Shown here one piece after another: positions 32,500 to 43,588 of a stretch of 64,000 bases of DNA. A model generated the notes under the pieces. It had not been told where the DNA came from, searched no databases, and saw only the letters and a list, made by a program, of their open reading frames with translations. Source of the stretch: Gaeumannomyces sp. JS-464 (taxonomy: Eukaryota; Ascomycota; Sordariomycetes; Magnaporthales; Magnaporthaceae); NCBI GenBank assembly GCA_002197995.1, contig NGZR01000002.1, positions 1,488,001 to 1,552,000 on the forward strand. The letters are read 5' to 3'. The position numbers and the translations under genes were made by a program. The number at the start of each line of letters is the position of its first letter. The stretch's first letter is position 1.

Positions 32500-33571
32500 T
32501 TAAACGATTACCTTTTCGCTTGCTGCCAGGTATGTTATTACAAGGCGTAATTTGCGAGGCAACGCTCCCACTTTTCGAACGGTTCCGGCAAGCAGTGGCG
32601 CGATAAAAGTCGTCGTTAAAACCGTGGTTGGCGAGGCGGCGCCGTGCGGCTTCGCGGTATCCGTCCAAGTTCCCGCCGCGGATCTTCCTGCGGCTTTCGC
32701 GTTCGCGCTTGCGGGTGTCCTGTTTTTGCTGCCCACGTTTGTCGCGCTACCACCTTTGGAACTTTTTCGAGCGTATTGGGCGCGAAAACACGCCCAAATC
32801 GTCGGGGTTTATGGAAAACAGGACCTCCATTCACGGCCGCACCATTTCGATAAATTTTGCGGGGTGCTCGTATATATCGTTAAGCGTTTCCAGCGAATAG
32901 GGCGGTTAGCCGCCGTCGTTAACGAGCTCGTGGTAGCACCGGACCTGGTGCTCCTTATCGAGGCCTAACTGAGGTGAAAGCAGGGGCGTTTTGGTTTAAA
33001 ACCGCCGTGCGATCCCCCGTAAGCCCCGAGGCGCCCCAGCCGCTCCTGCGGATCCACGGCTGCCGCCTCGTCGGCCATGTGGATTTCCATAGGAACAAAA
33101 GCCGCTAAAAAATGATTGGTTAGGCTTAAGCTAAACCCACATATCGGCATCTTTAAATGGCCGCTGCTTGCGACCGCCGCAACTAATCGAGCGCGTGTAG
33201 CAAGTGATTGGTTATAGCAATCCTTCTTTTTGGGTTGCGGAAGCCACCGTTTCGGGTGTGTAACGACGGGGAGGGCGGCGTGCACTTGCGGCTAGCGAGG
33301 TTGCAAGGCTGGTCCCGCGAGGTACAGCGGAAGCAGCGGTCGGCGCGTGCGAAACCGCGCGAAATGTTAAAAAGGGCAAAGGGGGAGCGGAAGTGGGAGG
33401 AGAGGTGGAGGCAGCGGGCTGCTTCTCCTCCCATTCGGAACCCGACGAGCTCGAATTGGAAGATTGGACGGGGCTTTTTCTTCTCGTCCGCCACGACGGG
33501 AAAGTCCATGTGAAAGTAGGGGGCGGGGTCGTCTCGGCGGCCTTGCCGTCTTTGCCGTCCTTAATCGACAT
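32500..33571 (-). pseudogene. Low-complexity Cys-motif protein, relic
   Basis: ATG at 33571 (MSIKDGKDGKAAE) leads into TFTWTFPSWRTRRKSPV and a Ser-rich stretch. After a frame change comes a Cys motif RCFRCTSRDQPCNLASRKC (C-x2-C-x5-C-x6-C, near 33315-33350). NGGFRNPKRRIAITNHLLHALD follows at 33183-33250. Another frame then gives AAFVPMEIHMADEAAAVDP near 33060-33120. The C-x2-C-x5-C spacing resembles the antisense ORFs of the Ty3/gypsy elements, so this may be a related accessory gene. Its function is unknown. Confidence 0.5.
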
Positions 33572-34500
33572 GGGTGCTTTTAGGCCGAAAATAATGCAGT
33601 TAGGGTAGTTGTAGCTGCTGGGTAAGGGGCGTAAACCAAAAAGCAGCTTAGTGTCGCCGGGCCGCAAGGCCTTTATGTAGGACAGGCAGGCAGGCCGTCG
33701 GTTTCCCCCGTTTCTAAAATTAGGATTGCATTGTGGAAATGCGCTTTTTTGCTTTTCGCAAACACGCGCTTACGCGTCCAAACCACCCGGTGGGGGCAAA
33801 TAAAAGCTTTCGGGCACCTATTACCTTTCCGTTAACCGAGGAACCGGATCCCACATAATTTCGAACGACCATATCCACCGGCAAGCGTCGATGCGACGGC
33901 GGTTATGGGGCATCCCGGCACTAACACGGCGAAACCGCGGCGTTCTTCCCGAAGGAGGTTTCCTTTTCATCTGCCCATAAGGAACGGGGTGAACCTTAAA
34001 TGGCGTTATGGAGTGAGCACGTGCAGGGAGCAACTTTTCCGCAACCTATGCAACACACCCGGCTGGGCCTAGTTAAGGGATTAATTGCGTGCAACCAAGC
34101 GGCAAATACGAGGGTTAAACTTTAAATTTATTTCACCCATTCCCAAAAAATGTAAGCGATGAAGCCGGATCCACCCCACCCTAAATGGGGGAAGTTCGCC
34201 GCTAATAAAAACTGCACGAATTATGGCAGCGCTTTCGTTAATTGGATTTTAATCCACTGCTTACGAAATGGGGAATCCGCTTTATATGCAACTAACAAAG
34301 TGGTGCGTCCAAACGCACTCCCGGCCGAGGTTCCAAAAGAGATGCCATCCACATTTGCCACGCGACTTTCGCATCGAAACCGCGGGAAACAGCTTAAAAT
34401 CACAGCACATACCGCATGGCAGCTCCCGGGCCATTTAAGCCAGGCTGCCGCAGCTTGTTTCCAGCGTCGCGTAACGCGGTAAGCGGATCGCGCACGACCT
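33572..34500. other. Gene-poor stretch
   Basis: No family recognised. The plus ORF at 34159-34482 (107 codons) is open but featureless. Confidence 0.35.
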
Positions 34501-36599
34501 TTAGCTAATTAGCATCTCCTCATTACTTTCACCGCCGGCGCGCGCCCCGGTTGCCGGTACGCGCCCCTTCCAAGGCAGCTCGTCCACCTCGCACACGGTC
34601 CAATTTCCTTTTAGGAAGCCGGCGTTCCCCGCCTTAAGCGACCCGGCCGCCGGCTGGCCCGGCGGCGGCGGCACTTTGCTTTTGAGGAAGTAAGCCCGCA
34701 AAATCCGGGAGGTGCAAGCCGAGGCCGCCGTGATGGTGCAGTGCCCGCCGCACCGCTGCTCGACGAGCCCGGCGTCCTTAAAGGCCGTCGCCATGTGCAA
34801 GGCCGACACGAGCGGCGTTACCGGGTCGTAGGTGTTGCTAAGCATTAGGAGCGGGAACGCCGTTTCGGTCGCATTGCCGTTTTGCGAAGGGTCCCACGGG
34901 CTCGGGCGCTGTTGGAACGCCGACGGTATGCCCTAACGGTTGCATATCATTTCACCTTCCATTTATACGTCGGCGAACCGCGAAGTGGCCCCGAGCCGTT
35001 CAAATTTGGCCTGGATTTGGGCCACCGTTTCGTTAATTTGCGGCGTTATAATTGCTTAACTTGGTTAGTTAAAGCATTGCGCATGGCGTGCAAAAAGCGC
35101 TGCATTTTGGAAAACTTGCCGGTTCGCGCTTATCGCCGCACGTAACGGCTAAAAAGGCGTTATGCGGAAGGGTTTATGTCGAAGTTGTGGTTAGGTTGCA
35201 TAAACTTTGGAAATTTGGGCTTCGGAAGTTATCCCTAAGCTTTTCGGCTTTGTTATCGTAAAAAAGATTAAGTATTTTATCGGCAACCAAAGCGAAGTTT
35301 GTAGTTGGGTTATAAAGTCCGCGGAATACGATCCGTTTTACAAGGTCGAACGTGATCACAACGGGAGTTTGCGGGGCAGGAAAGGTAAAAATTGGCGGGT
35401 TTTTATCCAGCCGGTCCAATAAAGCCCAAAAGCGCCGCTCGATATCGGCGGGCCCGGCATCGCTGTCCCGTCGGAACTGGCACCGAGCCCCGGCCTCGAA
35501 GCAGTGCCGGAATGCGTCCTTAAGGCCCGCGTTGGTATCGTGCAAACTGTCGGCCCAAAGCGGGCTGCCGTACTGGTAGGCGTTCACGACGCCGTTTATC
35601 GCCACCCGGCCGACGCGGTCGGGAAACAACTTGGCAAAGGTCGCGCCAAGATAGCTGCCGTACGAAAAGCCCCAGTATACCAGCTTCCCTTTCGTTAACA
35701 AGCCTGGTGTGCCCAAGTTGACACCCCGCCGTTTAAGCTCCTTTGTTTTGTTTTATGGCTAACCGTCCTCCACTAGCGTCTCCTGCCACGCGTCCCACGC
35801 GTCGACGATGCTAAGCATATCGCGGGCCACGAGCGGCGTTAATGCATATCTTAAAATGCTCGCGTCCTCGCCGGCCTGGGCGTTCTTAACCCGGCATATG
35901 GAGTTAACCGCGCGAAGCCGTGCATCGTGGCGGCGCAGCGCGGCGCTGCTCGAGTTAACCAGGCCCACGGCCTCGCTCGCTGCGGCCCATTGCGCCCGGC
36001 GCCCGCACCCGGCGACCACGGAGCCCTCGCACCCGTCCAGCAGCGATGCCGTACCGTTATGCTGGCAATCCGGGGCAGCGGCGTCCAGCAGTTTGCGCGC
36101 GGCGTGGTTGCTCCGACGCCGCGCGGGTCGAACCCAATCACGTCCTGCTCCCCGGCGCCGCCCATTATGGTCTGGATGGCCGCACCGGCTGACAGGGCGA
36201 ACTGGGCACCCGAGCCCCCGGTCCGCCCGGGTTGAGCAGGAGCGGGGATCGGGCGTTTTTAACGCGGCGCAATGTCCTGCTATTAGGCTTAAAAATCAGG
36301 GCGACCTGGACCTTTGCGCTTCCCGAAGGGCGCTTATAGTTTATAAGCACCGTTAGGCGGGCGTATAAGCTGGGCGGGTTGCCAAATTAAGCGAGATATG
36401 GGTGCCATTCCAGCTTGTCGCTCGGCGCAATTTGCCGTGGGCGCATTAGTTAACAGCCTTTAATCCGAGTTACATTTAGGACGCCACTTACACTCGGCCA
36501 CGGATCGAAAGAATCGGGCGCAGGGCCGGCGCGGACCCCGAGTGCGACGAGCGCGGCGACGAGGAAGCGCCGCTAACCGTTTCGAAATGCTGCATCCAT
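34501..36599 (-). pseudogene. Secreted TAP-like alpha/beta-hydrolase (peptidase S33), relic
   Basis: ATG at 36599, then a signal-peptide-like RRFLVAALVALGVRAGP. Next come LYARLTVLINYKRP, the oxyanion block LLNPGGPG (near 36225), and after a frame change QDVIGFDPRGVG (near 36130). The nucleophile elbow is GFSYGSYLGATFA (near 35660). The C-terminal TAP-like region holds the acid NTYDPVTPL (near 34830) and His in GGHC (near 34740). The family removes N-terminal peptides outside the cell. At least two frameshifts (near 36225 and 36080) and TAA stops break it, though the catalytic triad is still readable. Two secreted-protein relics follow on the same strand. Confidence 0.85.
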
Positions 36600-36988
36600 A
36601 GTAAAGATTTGACGTTTTCCGCCCAACTCGCAGCCGGGCATTAATTACTTAAGTGCTAAAAACCGAAAACCTCCTCCACTCGGCCCGGTCGTATTACGTG
36701 CACTATATATATATATATAAGATAGGCGCATCGGCCTTTTTTCCGTTTAATAATAACATGTAAACTGGTGGCCTCGCGCAGGGGAAAAGCTAAACATGCC
36801 CAGCGGTGCTGTGCTTATCGCGTACTTCATGCCCCTTTCGGTCGAAGCAAGCACCGAGGGTTTTTTACTCCCCCTGTCGGTAACTTTTACGCTAACACGG
36901 GCAATTAATACTTTATAAGAAACAGCTTATTTCCCGGCATATATAATAATTATCCACTTTCTTCTTTTAGTTTAGCAGCATATTAGCG
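36600..36988. other. Spacer with TA microsatellite
   Basis: A (TA)n run near 36704-36719 is the only feature seen. Confidence 0.5.
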
Positions 36989-37950
36989 CTAAAAACATTA
37001 CGAGTACCACTCGTTGGTTTTGGTGCATGTTCCTTCGACATAGCAGGTCGGCCCTATCCATTCTTAGCCACCATATTAAGCCCAACGAGCAGCACATGCT
37101 CCGCCACCCCCACCCCCACCCCACCGCCGCCGCCGCCTCCTCCTCCTCCACCGCCTCCTCCTCCTCCACCGCCTCCACCAAAGCCTCCCGCAGAAATGGA
37201 AAGGTTGTATCCAGTCGTGGTAAACTTGGCGTTGCTCCCCGTAAACGGCTCGGTCCCGCCGCCGGCCGAGTACAAACACTGCGAGGCCGGCATGCCCTGG
37301 GACGACGTTAGGTACTTGACAAAGTTGTTTAGGTCCCCGCTGTAGTTGTTAACGTTGCTGGCCGCCACGAAGCTAAAGACGGTCATTTGCGAGTGCGCGC
37401 CCTTGTATAGGCGCCACGACGTGCCCCTAATATTAACCGTCGCAATCGGGCTGCTTGTCGAGCTAATGGGGCCCGCGCCGCCAAGCGCGCCCAGCCAAAC
37501 CATAATTTCGTATTCCGGCTTGGTCCCGCAATTGTTAATAAACAGGTCGTAGGCAACGTTGGCCACGATGTTAAACCCGGAGTAGCTCCACTGCCACTTG
37601 GTCGGGATGGACGACACGGCCGAAAGCCGCGCCGCGGGCGCCGAGACGACGGCGTTGGGGTACGATTTAACGCTGTACTGCCCGCCGCTCCACGACCACG
37701 TCGTCGACCAGGACAGGAGGCCGTTCGATATGCCGCTAACGGTTAGGCATTGCGAGCCCGTACCCGAGTCCTTCCCTTAAAGGTTGTTATATACGGTAGC
37801 CCCCGGTTTGCACCGAATCCCACTGTCCGCAAACGGTGGTTGCCCGTTTTTTTAGCGGCCGCGTTTGGTCGGCTCCTCGGCCGCCCCTGGGCTAAAGGGC
37901 GCGGCGGCGGCCGTGACCGCGAGCAGAGCCAAAACGGCGGATCTTTTTAT
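36989..37950 (-). pseudogene. GH12 endoglucanase with CBM1, relic
   Basis: Signal peptide KRSAVLALLAVTAAAAP starts just after an ATA at 37950-37948, probably a lost ATG (G to A). The GH12 domain opens [12 protein letters not shown] and continues [30 protein letters not shown] with the nucleophile Glu, and GGGTEPFTG with the acid/base Glu. A Gly-rich linker (37105-37175) changes frame. A CBM1 follows (CAARWA, YGG, GPTCYVEGTC, NEWYS), with its Gln before the last Cys turned to TAA. The stop is at 36991-36989. GH12 enzymes cut beta-1,4-glucans or xyloglucan, and CBM1 binds cellulose. A second frameshift lies near 37795. Confidence 0.9.
37105..37175. repeat. GGN/CCN simple repeat in the GH12 linker
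   Basis: Repeats of CCGCCTCCTCCT type encode a poly-Gly linker on the minus strand. The reading frame changes here between the GH12 and CBM1 parts, as slippage in such a tract would give. Confidence 0.85.
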
Positions 37951-38436
37951 TGCCGCGGTGTCGGGGCCTGCTTAACCCAGTCCGCTTGTTAATTTGTCGC
38001 CGTTCGTATTAGGATAAGATGTTCGTGCTGGGCTAAGAGACAAATCACTAACAACTTACGCAAATATGCCGACGTTTTTTATAAGCACACGGCTCCCCTT
38101 TTTCCTTCCTCCTTGGACTATATCGTCGTTCGATGTGGCCATTTTTTATGCCCTTTTATCGACAGCGTTGTATTACGGTAGGGCTTTTTCCGAGCCATTT
38201 TTCCGGCTGGTAATAACTGCTTAATTGGTGGACTTTTTGCATCCATTGGCCAATTTGCCGACGAGAAGCTTTAGCAATATGGAATTTGTGGAGATTTTTG
38301 GCTGCCCGAAAACCTGGGGTAGTTGCATTACGATTAATGTGTGCATTTTTCCCCGCCTGCCAAGTCGGCGAGTGCAAAAACGACTTAAAAACGAAACAAA
38401 GAGGCACATTATCTTTAACCATCTCCCGTTAATGGC
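37951..38436. other. Spacer
   Basis: No gene supported. Overlapping short ORFs on both strands lack features. Confidence 0.35.
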
Positions 38437-39075
38437 TTATAAGCCCGACATTTCCATTTCGGTATAAGCGCCCCGGTGGAGGAAACGGTAGTCGAACGTG
38501 GACCTTTTAGCGATGGGAACCTGCAGCGCCACAATGTCCGCCGCGGATGGATACTCGGTGCGGTGGCCTAAAACCGAAACGTCGCGGGTGTCGGCTGCGA
38601 CTATAAGGCCGTACTTGCCGCCGTGAATCCACACGTCGTCGGTGCTGTTTGGAAGCGTAATGTGGATAAGCCCCGACGAAAAGAGGACGAACTTGTTTTG
38701 TCCCCGCATCGGCGCATTAGTGCTAACATTCTTGCCGCTATTTTTGGTAAGTGGTGGCAAACGAGAAAAAGGGGCGGGAACAAACTAAGGAACCGGGACG
38801 TTGTGCAGGCCGCTATCAAATCGTCCCGGAATAACGGTAAATGTCGCGTTAAAGGTCGGGCCCAGGAAGAGCCTAAAGGCACCCGCGACGCCAAGCACGG
38901 AGGAAGAGGTAAAGGGGCCGAACTGCCAGCACTTTATCGTCGACACGCCGTTCGCGGCACCGATGGCGGTAACGTTAAAGCTCGGCGTGGTAACGGTGTT
39001 AAGCTGGGCACGGGCATGCTAAAAGATTAACAGCAAAATTACTGCAAGCCCGGCCACGGGGCTGCTAGGAAACAT
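38437..39075 (-). pseudogene. Small secreted cupin-like protein, relic
   Basis: ATG at 39075, then a hydrophobic signal segment SSPVAGLAVILLLIF, QLNTVTTPSFNVTAIGAANG, a KCWQFGPF block, and a cupin-like barrel with LIHITLPNSTDDVWIHGGK (near 38640) and VAADT. The end reads TEMEMSGL with the stop at 38437-38439. A frame change lies near 38760. This looks like a fungal secreted cupin-fold protein with no settled function. It sits on the same strand as the TAP-like and GH12 relics. The cupin name is moderate confidence. Confidence 0.65.
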
Positions 39076-39236
39076 TTTGGCGTAAAGTGCACAGCTCCGG
39101 TTTTGGAAACGGATCGACCCCGTCCTGTCCCTAACCGTTTACAAAAGGAGTTATAAGTGATAATACCACGGCCGCCGGGCTCCTTTTCGTGGCTTTATGT
39201 TAGCAAGCACGGAAATTGCCCCCGAGCGCGACCCCC

Positions 39237-39238
<2 letters not shown>

Positions 39239-39268
<30 letters not shown>
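39239..39268. repeat. Poly(T) tract, 30 nt
   Basis: An uninterrupted T run. On the minus strand it is an A tract of the sort left by retroposition, but I recognise no coding sequence upstream of it on that strand. Confidence 0.8.
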
Positions 39269-39271
<3 letters not shown>

Positions 39272-41059
39272 CTCGGTTAACAAAAGTTTATTGCGGTAAT
39301 GTATTAAAATTCGCAGTGTTATGCGCGTCGTTTTGCTCGATAATGGTTTGGCGGTAAAAGGAGGGGCATGCTAAAAAGCACTAAATCTTTTAACGGCCGT
39401 AAGTTAAAGTCTCCTCTTTGCGATAAACCGATGGCGGCAAAAGCCCGAGGATGTTTTTAGTGCTTTCGACCACATAATGTCCGCTAGCTTGCGGCTATTA
39501 GCCGGTATCGTTTTATAGCTGGCTAGGATTCGGGCGCGGAAAGGCACACGAACGCGGTAAAGGAAGGAGGCGTTCGGCCAATTGCGGCCACCCGTTTTAA
39601 AATAGCCGAGTTTTACGCCGAACTAGGGCAAAGCGGTTTAAAGCAACCATAAGATAACGGTGGACCAGAAATCCCCATTTTAATGTATACTTAGGATTTT
39701 TGGATAGGTGTAAGGGAATGAAAGGAGGTTACGAGATTCGGCCGGAAGTGGCCACACTTTCGAAGCCAGGACGAAAGCTCGCTAAAATGTTGGCATGGTT
39801 GCGGTAAATGTATTAATCGCGCGGCCGTCGCGCTTTATAATTCGGTTACAAAACCATCCCGGTCCGTCTTTTCGGCGAGTCCGAGTTGTGGATTGGCGCC
39901 TTTACCAAGTAGGCAAACAGCTCGGTTTCCCGAGGGCTTAGCGCATGGATTTAACACGAGCGGAGTAATCCGAGGGCGGCGTTTCGGCGTTAACTGGGCA
40001 AATAATATGGACACGAAATTAACGTGCATTTTAAGTATCCGTTTTAACATTTAGGTGGCTGCGAAGGACGTGGTTTAAAGACAAAGCATATGTAAGGATG
40101 CGTTGCTGCATGGAACGATGGGTTTGCTGGTTGTTAGTAAAAGTTAAACGTTTTTATATAAGTAAATCCCCTGCCGTGTTACACCCCGCGTTAAACTTGA
40201 CTTATGTAAGCCGGGCTGGCTACGGTGCCCCCTTTTCCAATGTCGACAGGGCGGCCGGGAAGTCCGGAAGCATCGATTTTTTGGGGTTAGCTGGTTTTAA
40301 GGGTGGGAATACTGGAGCGATACGCAAAGCGGGGCGGGATGGGCGAGAATGCCACGAATTAAGCCGACTAAACACGGGTGGGGCGGGTGGCGAACGCGCT
40401 AAAGCGAAAACATTACGGGCCTAAAAGAGCTACCTTTAACAAGTACATTGCACATTTTAAAAGGTACATGTGTAAGTTACAGGTTAACGATCCGCTTAAG
40501 TTAGCACTTGGCATCGTTTTAGCACATTCGAGCGAGCAGCTAGCAAGCGCCCATTCCCAAGCCACAGTTACGCAATGGTCGTGCGTAAGTAGGTAATGTA
40601 AGCAAGCGTGGTAGGTATTTAGTTAATCCGTTTCCATGCGAATGGTTTACCTTGCATTACTTTAGCGACGGGGATGGTGCACTTGGTGTGCAAAGGGCGT
40701 GGTTCACACGGCGGGATTGCCCTGGTCGCAGATTTTGGCCGCAAAAAACCAATAAAAAGCTTTATTTTCTTGGTACTTTCGTCCGCTTTATTTAGCCCAT
40801 AATACAAGTACTAGTACAAGTTAATGTTATAAAAAGGTACGTTACCCAATTGCAAAAATCACATAGCGCGAGCGTACCTTCGAGTTACAATAACAAACAG
40901 GGTGGCCTTTGCCTATCCCTTTCCTATTCGGCTTAATAGCACTCGAAGGGATGCACGGGTTGTGTTTTCGTGTTTTCGTATCTCTTTTTTATCCTCTTTC
41001 CTATCCTTTTCCCTGTCCCTTTTCCTATCCCTTGCTATTCTTTTTAACTCCGCTTTATT
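39269..41059. other. Gene-poor stretch
   Basis: No recognised gene. Small open frames at 39835-40050 (minus) and 40098-40596 (plus) show no family feature. Confidence 0.35.
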
Positions 41060-42443
41060 ATTTAAGTGGGACCGTTCCCAATACAAACCAGTAACAAGCC
41101 GCGATTCGAAAATCCGGGCGTTGGAAATGGACTTAAAAATAAACGCATACTTAGCAGGGCCCCATTATCGGCACCAGTCGTCGCTTTAAAGCATGCTGTA
41201 CGCCGGGACGCCCGTTATGGAAGAAAATACACGCGCTTATGCCGACATCCGTATGCGCCACATTTTTTAGCATTGCGAGGCTGCCGCAAACCAGTAGCCG
41301 CAGCAGGGCTACAACCACCCGCCCTCGTCCGGCTTACCCACGACTATGCGCGGTCGGATAATTCCAAAAGCCTTTTCTTGTTAAACTTTTTCGAACATTT
41401 AAATCTTCCTTTCGGGGCAACGTTACCGATTCGGACGTCGATTTTAGCGACCCGGAGGTAAAGGAGCGCCTTTGCAAATCGGTAAACGCTTTCGCAAAGT
41501 GCTTAATAACAACTTTTTTTTGCCGCGTAAAACTTCCTTATTTTTTCTCTCTCTTTGTCCTTTCCGCCGGGCCAATTTAACACATGCCTTTTTTTACTAC
41601 ATAGTAAAAGCCGTTTCGAACAAAACTCTTTAGCCGTCCCCAATCACCAATTCCGCCGTTTAAAGGCCCTAAGGCTCCGATTTGCCCCAAGCCTTCGTCG
41701 GTACGCCAAAACGCGTTTCGACTCTTCGCGGCACCTGTTTCGTCCGCGATCGCTACCGCTATGTAATCTTACGCAAATTCGATACCACGAGGGCCGTAAG
41801 CGTTATAAAGCCGCGTTAGGAAATGCCAGGGATAATAACGGCCACTTAATCGGGCCGCGTAACTTCCGGACTTTAAAAGTTGCCCATATCCTCCCGCATT
41901 CGCTAATTAAAGCTTTAAACTCTCTGTTGGTACGGGACGGCAACTCCTTTTCCCCAAGTCCCAATCCCCGTATTGGATTTTGCGGGCTAACACTTATAAC
42001 GTGGCATTTAAGGCCCAGGGAGAAAAGCTGTTTTAAATGTTTTAAATATGTTCGACGTGGGAGTTATGTACATAATTAAAGGCGCCGAAATCGACCGGCC
42101 CTATAACGCCATCACTTTATCACATAAGCACCATTTTAACTTCGGCTCCTTTCGGATCTTTTTTAAGCTTGTTCCCGACCAACCCCCGCATACGTATCGC
42201 ATTAATGCGTTTAAGGATTTTGTCGGCGAAACTTTAGGTTTGCCAGTTACGCGAACCCTTTACCTTACCGAAAACCGGAATATCGACCCGCCCTCGCCTC
42301 GTTTACTTGCCATTTATCGCGCGATCGGGCACATCCTGCACCTTTCGGGGGCGGGTGATTATATCGACCGGGTTTTTCGCGATGTTAAAAATACGGAGTG
42401 CGGTTCGACGGATCGACGCAGCTCGGGACCTTTTTTAGTTTAA
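41060..42443 (+). pseudogene. HNH endonuclease-domain protein, relic
   Basis: A helical N-terminus (RDSKIRALEMDLKINAYL near 41100) leads to the HNH_2 core, where FRTLKVAHILPHSLIKA (near 41865-41915) carries the first conserved His. The second part is EIDRPYNAITLSHKHHFNFG (near 42090-42145), with the N and H positions of the motif. PPHTYRINAF, LPVTRTLYLTENRNIDPPSP and RAIGHILHLSGAGDYIDR follow to 42443. This fungal HNH family is common and of unknown role, and the fold binds and cuts DNA. The frame changes at least twice. Element B's LTR lies 222 bp downstream. Confidence 0.82.
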
Positions 42444-42665
42444 AACTAAACTCGGTCGAATGCATTGGCGTCCAGTTTTAACAGGCCAGCTCACCTTACC
42501 TGGAAATTTAAAGGGAGAAAGAAAACTTGGCGGGAAAGCTGTAATAAGCAAAAAATTGCTACCACTTGCAGTAACTTTAACGGGGGTAACTGGTATTCGA
42601 GGATTTTTTTTAGGGAAGGGTTAAAGCCGGGGCTGGGTAAAGCCCTGCATAGTTTTCTTTGCAAG

Positions 42666-42945
42666 TGTTACGGGGTAAGCCGAAAGCTTGTACGAGGTAA
42701 TTACGATGATAGTAAAAGGTTTGCAAAGGTTAAAGTCCTATATTGCTATAGGGTTAAATATAACAACTTTAGCTTAATCCGGCAATGTAAAAATTGCCTC
42801 CCTTAAGCTGCTTAGGTAGCGTGGCCCATTAGGCTCCTATTACGTGCCTGGGTGCCTTAGGCCTCCACGTGGCTTAAGCCCGTAAAGGGATTAAAGCTTT
42901 TTGTTATGGCGAAAGCTTACCGCTATTATGGCAAGCCCCCTTACA
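42666..42945 (-). repeat. 3' LTR of Ty3/gypsy element B
   Basis: 280 bp, plus-strand reading TGTTACGGGG...CCCTTACA. It is alignable with 6740-7056 inverted. The PPT (AAAAGGGGATAG on the minus strand) lies at 42946-42958. Confidence 0.7.
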
Positions 42946-43588
42946 CTATCCCCTTTTAGGGCGCTAACGCTTCGGCAGTGCCTTTAGTAAGGTGCTTAGT
43001 CGGAGCTCGGTCCGCCGGTGGTTTATTGGCGGTCCTAGGTTTGTTAATGCCTTTACTATGTAGGGTAAGGGATTTCCTTATGGTGCGGAGGTGCGAATAG
43101 CTTCACTTTTAAGGCGTTAGCGAGGTTAGGATGATTTCGGGTAGGGCCCGGCCTTATGGGGCCGGAGGGCCCGGTGGCAGTTAAGGCAGGAGCGATTAAT
43201 CGGCGGGCCCTTTTGTTCCTTTCCGGCTCGCCGGCTTTGTTTTCCTTCTTTTTAATAATAACAATAACCTTTTAACACGTTGTTATTCTTCCAGCCCTGC
43301 CTTTCACGCTTTCGCTTGTTTGGGTTTGCGCTTAAACTGTTTAACTCTCGCCTTGCTTGCTTTTCGGCGCTTGCGGTATCGCGGTTTTTTTAATCGTGCA
43401 CCTGCACCTTCCGCTTTTGGGACCCGCGGTCTCTTACGCTTAAATTTCCCTTAGCGGTTCCCGACGTTCGCGCTTTTTCCTCCTTCCTCGCATCTTTTTA
43501 CGGCGATTGCGGTAATCGAAGCTTAGTACGCTTTCGTCCTCCTTTTTAGCGCGTTTATCTCGAGCGGCGGCTAACTTTTCCTAGCATT

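Noticed and set aside
40179..40800. TGTTACACCCCGCG as the start of another LTR
   Set aside because: No matching terminus, target duplication or second copy could be found.
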